64,000 nucleotides of DNA, taken from assembly GCF_003789055.1 (NCBI RefSeq), contig NZ_ML119081.1, forward strand, positions 496,001 to 560,000. Reading direction: 5' to 3'. The notes under the pieces were generated by a model. It was not told where the DNA came from and made no database searches. It saw nothing but the letters and a program-made list of their open reading frames with translations. Origin of the DNA: Histidinibacterium lentulum. GTDB lineage: Bacteria; Pseudomonadota; Alphaproteobacteria; Rhodobacterales; Rhodobacteraceae. A program made the translations under genes and the position numbers. The number at the start of each line of letters is the position of its first letter. Within the stretch, counting starts at the first letter, position 1. Shown here piece after piece: positions 8,048 to 17,271 of the stretch.

Positions 8048-8473
8048 TTAGCCCTCCTCGTCCGCCTCTGCAAGAGGCTCCGCGGCCGCAGTGCCGCCCT
8101 CCGCCTGCCGCAGGCGGCAGTGGAACACCCGCGCGTTGGCAAGGTCCTTCGAGCGCGTGATCTTCAGCTTGCCGAAAGGCGGAAGGTTCAGCTCCTCGCC
8201 CGCCTGCACCGCGGCGGCGAGTTCCTGCAGCATCGCCTCCACCGCCGGTTTCACCTCCCGCCGCTTCAGGCCCGAGCGCGCCACGATGCGGTCGATCAGC
8301 TCCTTCTTCTTCAGCTCGGGTCCCGCCACGGTGACCGCCTTCGCCGTCGTCGATGCCGAGGCCGAGGCCGCAGGCGGCTCCAGCCCGTCCTCGGTCAGCC
8401 AGTCGAGACCCATTCCCTCCGGTCCCTCGCCGTTCATGTCGGTCGTCGCCCCGTTGCTGCCCCGTCTCGCCAT
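8048..8473 (-). CDS. HU/IHF-family DNA-binding protein with N- and C-terminal extensions
   Basis: A 141-residue protein whose middle (about residues 51-120) is an HU fold: KKELIDRIVARSGLKRREVK for the helical body, then EELNLPPFGKLKITRSKD and ARVFHCRLRQ around the beta arm. An unusual N-terminal extension of about 50 residues is rich in Gly, Ala and Ser, and the C-terminus is acidic. The start chosen gives MARRGSNGAT and has a purine-rich ribosome site; a longer frame upstream looks non-coding. The arm is shorter and less basic than in standard HU, so it may be a nucleoid accessory protein rather than the main HU. Confidence 0.75.
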   Translation of the reverse strand: MARRGSNGATTDMNGEGPEGMGLDWLTEDGLEPPAASASASTTAKAVTVAGPELKKKELIDRIVARSGLKRREVKPAVEAMLQELAAAVQAGEELNLPPFGKLKITRSKDLANARVFHCRLRQAEGGTAAAEPLAEADEEG

Positions 8474-8610
8474 GGGTCCGCCCCTTCTTCGTATCGGCTC
8501 CGGCGCCACTCTAGCCGAGCAATGACCCAAGGTCGATTGACCGCATGCATGTGGGTAACTAACCTCGAGCGGTCTGCCTGACTGTCTGCCAACGTTACGG
8601 AGCACCTGGA

Positions 8611-8790
8611 ATGAAGAAAACCGCCCTGGCAGCGCTTCTTGCGCTGAGTCTGACCGGACCGAGCCTTGCCGCGGGGCTTGCGGATGTCACGCCTCCGCCA
8701 CCCCCGCAGACCGCACAGACTGTCAATCCCGATCCCGCGATCCATATCATCGCCCTGTTCTTCATCGCGATCGGCATCCTCGGCAACTGA
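8611..8790 (+). CDS. Small exported/membrane protein, 59 residues
   Basis: A short gene giving MKKTALAALLALSLTGPSLA, a clear signal peptide, then a proline run (VTPPPPPQ) and a hydrophobic C-terminal helix (IHIIALFFIAIGILGN). The mature peptide is under 40 residues and probably sits in the inner membrane or periplasm. A strong intrinsic terminator begins 25 bases after the stop, which supports a real transcription unit. I do not recognise a family. The ATG follows GGAGCACCTGGA, a reasonable ribosome site. Confidence 0.7.
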   Translation: MKKTALAALLALSLTGPSLAAGLADVTPPPPPQTAQTVNPDPAIHIIALFFIAIGILGN

Positions 8791-8815
8791 ACGGCTGCCG
8801 GCCCCGGCAACGGAA

Positions 8816-8852
8816 AGAGGCGGCTCCGCCCGGAGCCGCCTCTGTCGTTTTT
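8816..8852 (+). terminator. Strong intrinsic terminator after the 59-residue gene
   Basis: A perfect 12-bp stem, AGAGGCGGCTCC with GGAGCCGCCTCT, closes a 4-base loop and is followed by GTCGTTTTTT. It ends the small-protein transcript and also separates it from the convergent lon gene. Confidence 0.9.
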
Positions 8853-8880
8853 CAGCCTGGCCCGACAAGGGCCGCTCGGC

Positions 8881-11295
8881 TCAGTGGGCGCGGGTCGACC
8901 CCAGCGTCTCGTCCCGCGCCTTGAGGGCCGCCTCGGCGGCGGCGGCCTCTTCGGCGGCCTCGTCCCACTCGATGGGCTCGGGCTGCCGCACCAGCGCGTG
9001 CTTCAGCACATCCGAGACGTGGCAGACGGGGATGATCGTCAGCCCCTCCTTCACGTTGTCGGGGATCTCGGGCAGGTCCTTCTCGTTCTCCTCGGGAATG
9101 AGCACCGTTGTGATGCCGCCCCTGAGCGCCGCGAGAAGCTTCTCCTTGAGCCCGCCGATAGCCGAGGCATTGCCGCGAAGCGTGACCTCCCCGGTCATGG
9201 CGATGTCCTTCCTCACCGGAATCTGCGTCAGCACCGAGACGATGGCCGTGACCATGGCCAGACCCGCCGACGGTCCGTCCTTGGGCGTGGCGCCGTCGGG
9301 GACGTGGACGTGTATGTCGAGCGTGTCGAACTTCGGCGGCTTCACCCCGATCTGCGGCGCGATCGAGCGAACGTAGCTCGAGGCCGCGTCGATCGATTCC
9401 TTCATGACGTCGCCGAGCTTGCCGGTGGTCTTCATCCGGCCCTTGCCCGGCAGGCGCACCGCCTCGATGTTCAGCAGCTCGCCGCCCACCGACGTGTAGG
9501 CGAGCCCGGTCACGACGCCGATCTGGTCCTCCTTCTCCGCAAGACCGTAGCGGTGCCGCGGGACGCCCAGGAAATCGCCGAGATTGTCCTCGGTCACCTC
9601 GATGACCTGCGCTTCCTTCTTCACCAGCTTGGTGACGGCCTTCCGCGCGCTCTTGGCGATCTCGCGCTCGAGGTTCCGTACGCCCGCCTCGCGGGTATAG
9701 GTGCGGATGATCGCGGTCAGCGCCCCGTCGGAGATGCTAAATTCCTTGGCCTTCAGACCGTGGTTCTTCATCACCTTGGGCAGAAGGTGCTGGCGCGCGA
9801 TCTCGCGCTTCTCGTCCTCGGTGTAGCCCGCGAGCGGGATGATCTCCATGCGGTCGAGCAGCGGCCCCGGCATGTTGTAGGAGTTCGCCGTGGTCAGGAA
9901 CATAACGTTCGAGAGGTCGTATTCGACCTCCAGGTAGTGATCGACGAAGGTCGAGTTCTGCTCGGGGTCGAGAACCTCCAGCATGGCCGAGGCGGGATCC
10001 CCGCGGAAGTCCTGCCCCATCTTGTCGATCTCGTCGAGCAGGATGAGCGGATTGGTGGTCTTCGCCTTCTTCAGCGCCTGGATGATCTTGCCGGGCATGG
10101 AGCCGATGTAGGTCCGGCGGTGGCCGCGGATCTCGCTCTCGTCCCGCACGCCGCCGAGGCTGATGCGGATGAACTCGCGTCCCGTGGCCTTCGCCACCGA
10201 CTTGCCGAGCGACGTCTTGCCCACGCCGGGCGGACCCACGAGGCACATGATCGGCCCTTTCGAGGCCTTCGACCGCTGCTGGACGGCGAGATACTCGACG
10301 ATCCGCTCCTTGACCTTCTCGAGACCGAAATGGTCCGCGTCGAGGATCGCCTCGGCACGGCCGAGATCCTTCTTCACGCGGCTCTTGGTGCCCCACGGGA
10401 TCGACAGCATCCAGTCGAGGTAGTTGCGCACCACCGTGGCCTCGGCGGACATCGGGCTCATGTTCTTGAGCTTCTTGATCTCGGCGTCGGCCTTCTCGCG
10501 GGCTTCCTTGGACAGCTTCGTCGCCGCGATCTTCTCCTCGAGCTCGGCGATCTCGTTCTGGCCCTCGTCGCCGTCGCCCAGCTCGCGCTGGATCGCCTTC
10601 ATCTGCTCGTTGAGGTAGTATTCGCGCTGCGTGCGCTCCATCTGGCTCTTCACGCGGGTCTTGATCTTCTTCTCGACCTGCATGACCGACATCTCGCCCT
10701 GCATCAGGCCAAAGACCTTCTCCAGCCGCTCGGCGACGGTCAGGGTCTCGAGGATGTCCTGCTTCTGTGCCACCTCGATGCCGAGATGCCCCGCCACGAG
10801 ATCGGCCAGCTTGGCCGGCTCGGTCGCCTCGCCGACCGCCGCCAGCGCCTCCTCGGGGATGTTCTTCTTGATCTTCGCGTAGCGCTCGAATTCCTGCGCC
10901 ACCGACCGGGTCAGAGCCGTCAGCGTGGCCGGGTCGCCGTCGTCCTCCGCCAGATACTCGGCGGAGGCCTCGAAGAACGAGGCGTTCTCCACGAACCCGG
11001 TGATCCGCACCCGCGCGCGCCCCTCGACCAGCACCTTCACCGTGCCGTCGGGCAGCTTCAGAAGTTGCAGCACGTTGGCCAGCACGCCCGTGCGATAGAT
11101 CTCGTCGGCGGAGGGTTCGTCCACGCCGGGGTCGATCTGGCTCGACAGCAGGATCTGCTTGTCGTCCTGCATCACCTCCTCGAGCGCGCGGACGGATTTC
11201 TCCCTCCCCACGAAGAGCGGCACGATCATGTGGGGAAACACCACAATGTCGCGCAGCGGCAGGACGGGATAGGAGGGGCTCAGAGGCTCTTGCAT
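8881..11295 (-). CDS. lon: ATP-dependent protease La
   Basis: Lon, 804 residues from the start [21 protein letters not shown]. The domains are the N-terminal substrate-binding LAN region (about 1-200), a coiled helical linker, the AAA+ module with Walker [14 protein letters not shown] and Walker [10 protein letters not shown], and the C-terminal serine-lysine protease. The catalytic dyad is Ser676 ([10 protein letters not shown]) and Lys717 (IGGLKEK), spaced as in E. coli. It degrades damaged and regulatory proteins in the cytoplasm. AAGGA precedes the start; a possible heat-shock promoter lies upstream. The C-terminus has an extra acidic Ala/Glu-rich tail. Confidence 0.97.
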   Translation of the reverse strand: MQEPLSPSYPVLPLRDIVVFPHMIVPLFVGREKSVRALEEVMQDDKQILLSSQIDPGVDEPSADEIYRTGVLANVLQLLKLPDGTVKVLVEGRARVRITGFVENASFFEASAEYLAEDDGDPATLTALTRSVAQEFERYAKIKKNIPEEALAAVGEATEPAKLADLVAGHLGIEVAQKQDILETLTVAERLEKVFGLMQGEMSVMQVEKKIKTRVKSQMERTQREYYLNEQMKAIQRELGDGDEGQNEIAELEEKIAATKLSKEAREKADAEIKKLKNMSPMSAEATVVRNYLDWMLSIPWGTKSRVKKDLGRAEAILDADHFGLEKVKERIVEYLAVQQRSKASKGPIMCLVGPPGVGKTSLGKSVAKATGREFIRISLGGVRDESEIRGHRRTYIGSMPGKIIQALKKAKTTNPLILLDEIDKMGQDFRGDPASAMLEVLDPEQNSTFVDHYLEVEYDLSNVMFLTTANSYNMPGPLLDRMEIIPLAGYTEDEKREIARQHLLPKVMKNHGLKAKEFSISDGALTAIIRTYTREAGVRNLEREIAKSARKAVTKLVKKEAQVIEVTEDNLGDFLGVPRHRYGLAEKEDQIGVVTGLAYTSVGGELLNIEAVRLPGKGRMKTTGKLGDVMKESIDAASSYVRSIAPQIGVKPPKFDTLDIHVHVPDGATPKDGPSAGLAMVTAIVSVLTQIPVRKDIAMTGEVTLRGNASAIGGLKEKLLAALRGGITTVLIPEENEKDLPEIPDNVKEGLTIIPVCHVSDVLKHALVRQPEPIEWDEAAEEAAAAEAALKARDETLGSTRAH

Positions 11296-11345
11296 GCTCG
11301 TGTCCTTGTTATTCTCGGCAGAACGGCCGGGTCCCGTCGCGGCGA

Positions 11346-11373
11346 CCATGGGCCGTTCCCTGTCAGGGGCAAG
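11346..11373 (-). promoter_or_regulatory. Possible sigma32-type promoter of lon
   Basis: Read on the minus strand, CTTGCC is followed after 16 bases by CCATGG, resembling heat-shock promoters (CTTGAA ... CCCCAT). It lies about 50-80 bases before the lon start, and lon is a classic heat-shock gene. The match is partial. Confidence 0.3.
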
Positions 11374-11577
11374 ACGTGGGGCGCGCGGGGCGGAAAATCA
11401 ACCGCCGCCCTTTCAGGCCAACCATGACGGCGCGCCCCGCGCTCCGCAAGCGGGAAGACGTCCCACGGCCAGCCGCACGACCCGTGGCCCATGCCGCAGG
11501 CCGAGCTCAAACCCGGCCGAGCCCGACGATCCCCCGCCGGGCCTCGCCCCCGCCCGTACCGGGCCGTCCCCGCATGG

Positions 11578-12708
11578 TCACACCGCGGGAATATCCCCCT
11601 CTGCCCGCGCGGCGTGAAACCCGGCCTCCCATGCCTCGAACCTTCCCCCCGCGATGGCCTCCCGCATGCCGGCCATCAGGTCCTGGTAGTAATGCAGGTT
11701 GTGCCAGGTCAGCAGCATTCCCGAAATCATCTCCCCGGCGCGGAAGACGTGATGCAGGTAGGCCCTCGAATAGCCCCGACAGGCCGGGCAGGAGCACGCC
11801 TCGTCGAGCGGCCGCGGATCGTCCGCATGGCGCGCGTTCTTGAGGTTCACCTGCCCGCGCCGCGTCCAGGCCTGTCCGGTCCGCCCCGAGCGCGAGGGCA
11901 GGACGCAGTCCATCATGTCCACGCCCCGCTTCACCGCGCCGACGATGTCGTCGGGCTTGCCCACGCCCATCAGATACCGCGGCTTGTCCTGAGGAAGCTG
12001 CCCCGGCGCGTAATCGAGACAGCCGAACATCGCCGCCTGCCCCTCGCCCACCGCAAGGCCGCCGATGGCATAGCCGTCGAACCCGATGCCGCGCAGCGCC
12101 TCCGCGCTCTCGGCCCGGAGGTCCTGCTCCAGCCCGCCCTGCTGGATGCCGAAGAGCGCATGGCCCGGCCGGTCCCCGAAGGCATCGCGCGAGCGCTGCG
12201 CCCAGCGCATCGACAGGCGCATGGACTCCTCGATCCGCCCCCGCTCCGCCGGCAGGGCCGGACATTCGTCGAAGGCCATCACGATGTCCGAGCCCAGAAG
12301 CCGCTGGATCTCCATCGACCGCTCCGGCGAGAGCTCGTGGCGCGCGCCGTCGATATGGGACCGGAAGGTCACCCCCTCCTCGGTCAGCTTCCGTAGCTCC
12401 GCGAGGCTCATCACCTGGAATCCCCCCGAATCCGTCAGGATCGGCCGGTCCCAGTTCATGAACCGGTGCAGCCCCCCCAGCCGCGCGATCCTCTCGGCGG
12501 TGGGGCGCAGCATCAGGTGATAGGTATTGCCTAGCAGGATGTCGGCGCCCGTGGCGCGCACGCTTTCGGGCAGCATCGCCTTGACGGTGGCGGCGGTGCC
12601 CACGGGCATGAAGGCGGGTGTGCGGATCTCGCCCCTCGGGGTGGAGATCACGCCGGTGCGGGCCGCGCCGTCGGTGGCGTGAAGGGCAAAGGAGAAGCGC
12701 GTCGTCAT
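11578..12708 (-). CDS. tgt: Queuine/preQ1 tRNA-guanine transglycosylase
   Basis: Tgt, 376 residues, exchanges guanine-34 of GUN-anticodon tRNAs for preQ1 in queuosine biosynthesis. The start is [14 protein letters not shown]. Key motifs are the catalytic aspartates in [12 protein letters not shown] and [18 protein letters not shown], the substrate loop FGIQQGG, and the zinc site [18 protein letters not shown] with the distal TWHNLHYYQ. The length matches the family. The frame continues far upstream over the divergent RimK-type gene; that extension is a shadow. No other queuosine genes are nearby. Confidence 0.96.
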   Translation of the reverse strand: MTTRFSFALHATDGAARTGVISTPRGEIRTPAFMPVGTAATVKAMLPESVRATGADILLGNTYHLMLRPTAERIARLGGLHRFMNWDRPILTDSGGFQVMSLAELRKLTEEGVTFRSHIDGARHELSPERSMEIQRLLGSDIVMAFDECPALPAERGRIEESMRLSMRWAQRSRDAFGDRPGHALFGIQQGGLEQDLRAESAEALRGIGFDGYAIGGLAVGEGQAAMFGCLDYAPGQLPQDKPRYLMGVGKPDDIVGAVKRGVDMMDCVLPSRSGRTGQAWTRRGQVNLKNARHADDPRPLDEACSCPACRGYSRAYLHHVFRAGEMISGMLLTWHNLHYYQDLMAGMREAIAGGRFEAWEAGFHAARAEGDIPAV

Positions 12709-12900
12709 GACAGCGCGGTTAGCCCCTCGCCCGCCCGCGCGCAATCGCGGCACGCCGTCCCGGAACGCGGGAAATGCCCTGTGGTCCGCCGCGCCCGCGC
12801 TGGCCCCGGGGGGCCTCGCGGGGTAAGGGGGCACCCGAACCGCCCTGGCAAGCGAACCGCCCAAAGGCCACATGAGGCCCCCGGAACCCTGGAGAGCGAC

Positions 12901-14319
12901 ATGCCCGACGACATGCAGCCCGGTCTGATCCGCCTCGGCTGGGAGGAATGGCTCGGCCTGCCCGACCTCGGCCTGCCGACGCTGAAGGCCAAGGTCGACA
13001 CCGGCGCGCGGACCTCTGCGCTCCATGCCTTCGACATCGAGACATTCGGCCCGGCCCGCGCGCCCAAGGTCCGTTTCGCCGTCCATCCCCTGCCCGGCAA
13101 CGACGCGCTCTCGATCCCCTGCTCCGCCACCATCGTGGACCGCCGCGAGGTGACCTCCTCGAACGGCGAGACGGAGATGCGCTTCGTCATCGAATCCCTG
13201 CTCGACGTGGGCGGGGACCAGAGCTGGCCCATCGAGATCACCCTGACCCACCGCGGCGACATGCGCAGCCGGATGCTCCTCGGACGCCAGGCTCTGCGCG
13301 AGGACGTGGTGGTGGCGCCGACCGAACGCTTCCTCAGGCCCGAGCGCAGCTACGACGTCTATTCCGCCGCCCGCATCCGCGAAAGCCAGCCCGCCCGCGC
13401 GCTGCGGATCGCCGTCTTGAGCCGCGAGCCCAACAGCTATTCCACCCAGCGCCTCGTCCACGAGGGCGAGAACCGCGGCCATTCGGTGGAAGTGATCGAC
13501 ACCACGCGCTGCTACATGGCGATCAACAGCCTCGCCCCCGAGATCCATTACGACGGCCAGCGACTGCCGCGTTACGACGCCGTGATCCCCCGCATCGGCG
13601 CCTCGATCACCGCCTACGGCACCGCCGTCCTGCGCCAGTTCGAGACGCTCGGCACCTTCTGCGTGAACGGCTCGGCGGGCATCACCGCGAGCCGCGACAA
13701 GCTCCACGCCCACCAGGTGCTCGCGCGGCACCGGATCGGGATGCCCACCACCGCCTTCGCCTCCTCGCCCAAGGACACCGACAACCTGATCGGCCTCGTG
13801 GGCACCGCACCGCTGATCGTGAAGCTGCTCGAATCGACGCAAGGAAAGGGCGTGGTGCTGGCCGAGACAAAGAAGGCCGCGCAATCGGTGATCGACGCCT
13901 TCCGGGGCCTGCGCGCGAACTTCCTCGTCCAGGATTTCGTCAAGGAGGCCGCCGGGGAGGACATCCGCTGCTTCGTGATCGCCGGAAAGGTCGTGGCCGC
14001 CATGCGCCGGACCTCTGCAGGCGACGATTTCCGCTCCAATCTCCACCGGGGCGGCACCGCCGAGGCGGTGAAGATCACCCGCGCCGAACGCGCGGCGGCC
14101 GTGAAGGCCGCCAGGGCTTTCGGGCTGAACCTGTCGGGCGTCGATCTGCTGCGCTCGAAGGACGGGCCGAAGATCCTCGAGGTGAACTCGAGTCCCGGCT
14201 TCGAGGGTATCGAAAAGGCCTCGAAAAAGAACCTCGCCGCCGCTCTCTACGAAGAGATCGAGCACCGGGTGAAACCCGCCCCCCTGAAGCGCCGCCGACG
14301 CGCCACGGGCGAGGGCTGA
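12901..14319 (+). CDS. RimB-RimK fusion: retropepsin-like protease domain plus ATP-grasp glutamate ligase
   Basis: A 472-residue two-domain protein starting at [14 protein letters not shown]. Residues 10-150 match the putative ATP-dependent zinc protease family (PF05618, RimB): [16 protein letters not shown] with the aspartyl DTG at 33-35, and [12 protein letters not shown]. Residues from about 165 onward are RimK, an ATP-grasp ligase that adds glutamates to ribosomal protein S6, with [55 protein letters not shown] and [14 protein letters not shown]. In Pseudomonas separate RimK and RimB proteins respectively add and remove S6 glutamates. The fusion would join both activities; that functional reading is inference. 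Confidence 0.9.
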   Translation: MPDDMQPGLIRLGWEEWLGLPDLGLPTLKAKVDTGARTSALHAFDIETFGPARAPKVRFAVHPLPGNDALSIPCSATIVDRREVTSSNGETEMRFVIESLLDVGGDQSWPIEITLTHRGDMRSRMLLGRQALREDVVVAPTERFLRPERSYDVYSAARIRESQPARALRIAVLSREPNSYSTQRLVHEGENRGHSVEVIDTTRCYMAINSLAPEIHYDGQRLPRYDAVIPRIGASITAYGTAVLRQFETLGTFCVNGSAGITASRDKLHAHQVLARHRIGMPTTAFASSPKDTDNLIGLVGTAPLIVKLLESTQGKGVVLAETKKAAQSVIDAFRGLRANFLVQDFVKEAAGEDIRCFVIAGKVVAAMRRTSAGDDFRSNLHRGGTAEAVKITRAERAAAVKAARAFGLNLSGVDLLRSKDGPKILEVNSSPGFEGIEKASKKNLAAALYEEIEHRVKPAPLKRRRRATGEG

Positions 14320-14391
14320 GCCCTTCTGCCGGCCCTCCCTTTACGCCGGGCGCGGGAAATCCTACCTTAATGCTCGGAACAAGCCGGACAG

Positions 14392-14763
14392 ATGCCTCCC
14401 ATGACCGACCAGTCGCCGCCCCTCGAGGGCACGCCGCTCATCAAGCCCTCGTCCACCGATCATCCGCTCTACGACAGCGTGGTGGAGGCCTGCCGCAGCG
14501 TCTACGATCCCGAGATCCCGGTGAACATCTACGATCTGGGCCTCGTCTACACGATCGAGATCGACGACGAGAACGCGGTGCAGGTGATGATGACGCTGAC
14601 CGCCCCCGGCTGTCCGGTGGCCGGAGAGATGCCCGGTTGGGTGGCGTCGGCGATCGAGCCGCTTCCGGGCGTGAAGCAGGTGGACGTCGAGCTGACCTGG
14701 GACCCGCCCTGGGGCATGGACATGATGTCCGACGAGGCGCGTCTCGAACTGGGGTTCATGTAG
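14392..14763 (+). CDS. SufT-type MIP18/DUF59 Fe-S assembly protein
   Basis: A 123-residue cytoplasmic protein of the MIP18 family (PF01883). The core CRSVYDPEIPVNIYDLGLVY and the single conserved cysteine in LTAPGCPVAGEMP are typical of SufT, which helps mature Fe-S clusters under high demand. The start could be at the first ATG (MPPMTDQ) or three codons on. It is not within a suf operon here, but two A-type carriers are elsewhere in the window. It is preceded by a convergence-free gap after the RimK fusion. Confidence 0.85.
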   Translation: MPPMTDQSPPLEGTPLIKPSSTDHPLYDSVVEACRSVYDPEIPVNIYDLGLVYTIEIDDENAVQVMMTLTAPGCPVAGEMPGWVASAIEPLPGVKQVDVELTWDPPWGMDMMSDEARLELGFM

Positions 14764-14780
14764 CACGCCGGATTTCCGGG

Positions 14781-14904
14781 GTCGTGGGCCGGGCCTGAGC
14801 CCGGCTGTCCCCGTTCATATAGTGCCGCCATTCCGGGCACATGCCCGGCCCACGCCGTTGACTTTCCGTCCGCATTGCCGGGAACATGCCCGCCCGACGC
14901 CGTC
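14781..14904. repeat. Intergenic palindromic repeats, with a 31-33-base unit present twice
   Basis: The gap after the SufT-like gene begins with the hairpin GCCGGGC ctga GCCCGGC. It then has two diverged direct copies, 44-45 bases apart, of a unit of the form CATT-CCGGG-ACATGCCCG-CC-ACGCCGT. All three share the CCGGGC/GCCCGG core seen in other gaps of this window. They look like REP-type elements with no coding content. Confidence 0.65.
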
Positions 14905-14959
14905 GCGGCGGATGGTGCCGGTTCGGCACCTCCGCGGCCGTCGCCACAAGTTCACCGCT

Positions 14960-14999
14960 CCGTCACCTCCCCGTCATCGACCCGTCAGCCGGCTGTCAC
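14960..14999 (+). promoter_or_regulatory. Tandem Pho box (four 7-mers at 11-bp spacing)
   Basis: Four direct repeats, CCGTCAC, CCGTCAT, CCGTCAG and CTGTCAC, start at 14960, 14971, 14982 and 14993, exactly 11 bp apart. This is the layout of PhoB boxes, whose 7-mer consensus is CTGTCAC/T. A weaker TCAC copy sits one more period upstream. The array ends 50 bases before the glycerophosphodiesterase start, a good position for activation under phosphate starvation. Confidence 0.85.
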
Positions 15000-15048
15000 G
15001 GCCCCTCGCCATCTCTCTGCCGGTCACGACACCAAGAGGGAGACCCCG

Positions 15049-16308
15049 ATGTCCGCCGTCCGTTTCACCACCGCCGCCGCCGCGCTGCTCATCGCCGCCC
15101 CCGCCGCCCTTCAGGCCGAGACCCACGGCATGTCCCTCCCCGAGGTCGGCGCGCTGACCTACGGCCCGCGTCCGGCCTTCCTGATCAACCAGATGGACGA
15201 CGGCCCGCTGAAGGACGAGTTGACCGCCTGCCTCGGCCAGACCCCGACGCAATCCGCCTTCTCCATCGGCCACCGCGGCGCGCCGCTGCTCTTTCCCGAG
15301 CACACCGTCGAATCGAACCTCGCCGCCGCCCAGATGGGCGCGGGCATCCTCGAATGCGACGTGACCTTCACCGAGGATCTGGAGCTCGTCTGCCGCCACG
15401 CGCAGAACGACCTGCACACCACGACGAACATCCTTGCCACCGATCTCGCCGACACCTGCGTGACCCCCTTCACGCCCGCGGACGGCGAGACGCCCGCCAC
15501 CGCCGAGTGCCGCACGTCCGAGCTGACGCTCGCCGAATTCATGACGCTCGAGCCGAAGATGGACGCCGCCAACGGCGCCGCGACCACGGTCGAGGAGTAT
15601 CTCGACGGCACCGCCGCCTGGCGCACCGATCTCTATGCCGGCGACACCACGCTGATGACCCACGCCCAGTCCATCGCGCTCTTCGACAGCTTCGGCGCGG
15701 GCTTCACGCCCGAGCTGAAGGCGCCCTCGGTGGAGATGCCCTTCAACGGCTTCACCCAGGAGGACTACGCCCAGAAGCTCGTGGACGAGTACAAGGCCGC
15801 CGGCATCGACCCCTCCCGGGTCTGGCTCCAGTCCTTCAACCTCTCCGACGTGCTCTACTGGATCGAGAACGAGCCCGAGTTCGGCGCCCAGGCGGTGTAT
15901 CTCGACGACCGCTACGAGGCCTCCGACGACGACGAGGGCCTGATCGACCCAATGGACGCCTCGACCTTCATGCCCACCATGCAGGAACTGGCGGAGATGG
16001 GCGTCAACTACCTCGCCCCCCCGACCTGGATGCTGGTCACCCTGAACGACGCGGGCGAGATCGTGCCCTCCGTCTACGCAGAGGAAGCAAACGCCGCCGG
16101 CCTCACGCTGATCACCTGGACGCTGGAGCGCTCGGGCCCGCTGGCGACCGGCGGCGGCTGGTATTTCCAGTCCATCGCCGAGGCGACCGACAACGACGGC
16201 GTCTATTTCGAGCTGCTCGACGTGCTCGCCCAGGATGTGGGCGTGGTCGGCGTGTTCTCCGACTGGCCGGCGACCACCACCTTCTACGCCAACTGCAAGG
16301 GCCTCTGA
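15049..16308 (+). CDS. Periplasmic glycerophosphodiester phosphodiesterase (GlpQ-like)
   Basis: A 419-residue exported enzyme. The signal peptide is [23 protein letters not shown], cleaved near AETHG. The GDPD catalytic region is [18 protein letters not shown] (H75, R76, E84), followed by LECDV (E102, D104) and H117 in VCRHAQND. Later parts include FTPELKAPS and VWLQSFN. It hydrolyses deacylated phospholipids to glycerol-3-phosphate and an alcohol in the periplasm. AGAGGGAGA precedes the ATG. The tandem Pho box upstream and a terminator downstream make it a single-gene PhoB-controlled unit for scavenging phosphate. Confidence 0.93.
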   Translation: MSAVRFTTAAAALLIAAPAALQAETHGMSLPEVGALTYGPRPAFLINQMDDGPLKDELTACLGQTPTQSAFSIGHRGAPLLFPEHTVESNLAAAQMGAGILECDVTFTEDLELVCRHAQNDLHTTTNILATDLADTCVTPFTPADGETPATAECRTSELTLAEFMTLEPKMDAANGAATTVEEYLDGTAAWRTDLYAGDTTLMTHAQSIALFDSFGAGFTPELKAPSVEMPFNGFTQEDYAQKLVDEYKAAGIDPSRVWLQSFNLSDVLYWIENEPEFGAQAVYLDDRYEASDDDEGLIDPMDASTFMPTMQELAEMGVNYLAPPTWMLVTLNDAGEIVPSVYAEEANAAGLTLITWTLERSGPLATGGGWYFQSIAEATDNDGVYFELLDVLAQDVGVVGVFSDWPATTTFYANCKGL

Positions 16309-16330
16309 ACCCCCATGTCCGATTGCCGGA

Positions 16331-16357
16331 AAGGGCGTCCCTCGGGGCGCCCTTTTC
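16331..16357 (+). terminator. Intrinsic terminator after glycerophosphodiesterase
   Basis: AAGGGCGTCC pairs with GGGCGCCCTT through about 10 bp with one wobble around a 4-base loop, and the run TTTTC follows. It lies 22 bases after the stop codon. Confidence 0.75.
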
Positions 16358-16392
16358 TCCTGGCCCCGGCTCTGCCATCATCCGGCGGGCAA

Positions 16393-16462
16393 GCCGGGCT
16401 GAAGCCCGGCCTACACCCCGCACGTGCGGTCCCGCTACCCGTAGGCCGGGCTTCAGCCCGGC
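16393..16462. repeat. REP pair in inverted orientation (BIME-like)
   Basis: Two 22-base copies of a palindromic element are exact reverse complements of each other, separated by 26 bases. Each has the core GCCGGGCTGAAGCCCGGC, with the asymmetric tail CTAC or GTAG facing inward. The pairing is the layout of bacterial interspersed mosaic elements. The acetyltransferase gene starts 18 bases later. Confidence 0.75.
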
Positions 16463-16480
16463 GTCCGGCCTTCCCTCGCG

Positions 16481-17053
16481 ATGACACCGAACCGGAGCCC
16501 GCCCGTGACCGAGATGGAAAAGATGATCGCCGGAGACCTCTACCGCCCCGGCGATCCCGAACTGGTGGCCGCCCGCAAGCGCGGCCAAAGCCTCGCCGCG
16601 GCCTACAACGCCACACGTTACGGCGACGAGGCCGCGCGCCGGGCTCTCCTGGCCGAGCTGCTGGGATCGGGCGGCGACAGCGTGGTGATCCGCCCGCCCT
16701 TCCATGTGGACTACGGCATCAACATCCACTTCGGCCCGGACTGCTTTCTCAACTTCGGCGTGGTCTGCCTCGACGTCTGCCCGATCCACGTGGGCCGCGG
16801 CACCCAGATCGGCCCCTACACGCAGCTCATCTCCGCCGACCATCCGCGCGATCCCGAGATCCGCCGGCAGGGGCTGGAGAACGGCCGGCCCATTCACATC
16901 GGCGAGAACGTCTGGATCGGCGCCTCCGTCCTGATCCTGCCCGGCGTCACCATCGGCGAGGACGCGGTGATAGGCGGCGGCGCCGTGGTTACGCGCGACG
17001 TGGCGCCGGGCGCCATCGTCGCCGGAAATCCCGCCCGGCCATTGCGCGGATAA
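16481..17053 (+). CDS. Maltose/galactoside O-acetyltransferase-like (hexapeptide repeat)
   Basis: A 190-residue cytoplasmic acetyltransferase. Residues 11-60 are the Mac domain (MEKMIAGDLYRPGDPELVAARK), and residues 80-188 the left-handed beta helix with hexapeptide repeats (IHVGRGTQIGPYTQLISADHP, IGENVWIGASVLILPGVTIG). The catalytic histidine lies in SADHPRDPE. It probably acetylates sugars with acetyl-CoA. The first ATG gives MTPNRSPP; a GTG eight codons later (VTEMEK) is an alternative and aligns better with the family's usual N-terminus. Confidence 0.9.
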   Translation: MTPNRSPPVTEMEKMIAGDLYRPGDPELVAARKRGQSLAAAYNATRYGDEAARRALLAELLGSGGDSVVIRPPFHVDYGINIHFGPDCFLNFGVVCLDVCPIHVGRGTQIGPYTQLISADHPRDPEIRRQGLENGRPIHIGENVWIGASVLILPGVTIGEDAVIGGGAVVTRDVAPGAIVAGNPARPLRG

Positions 17054-17094
17054 GCCCCCGCACCACCGCCCTCCGGCGCCGCCTGCGCAAGACG

Positions 17095-17112
17095 CTTTGC
17101 ATTCCTGCAAAG
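17095..17112. promoter_or_regulatory. Perfect palindrome between acetyltransferase and LysR gene
   Basis: CTTTGCATTCCTGCAAAG is a perfect 7-4-7 inverted repeat about 160 bases before the LysR start. LysR-type regulators often bind such dyads for autoregulation. The 218-base gap has no other gene I can support. Confidence 0.4.
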
Positions 17113-17271
17113 GCTGCCTGTTCCGCGCGGTATTCCGTGGCAGGCTGGGAGGGGATATCGAGGGGGGGAATGACAGGCAGCATGGCGTTCATCTCCAGAA
17201 GGCTATGAAGCCGACCTACCTCCGGGACCCCGCAGGGCCGAGCCCCCGATCGCGAAAGCCGCCTTACCCTC

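Noticed and set aside
8884..11427. Open frame of 847 codons on the plus strand opposite lon
   Set aside because: It is a high-GC antisense shadow, rich in Arg/His/Leu repeats, without domains; lon on the other strand is unmistakable.
12709..14265. Long N-terminal extension upstream of tgt
   Set aside because: The extra residues are antisense to the RimB-RimK gene and unlike any Tgt; the family start MTTRFSF fits the expected length.
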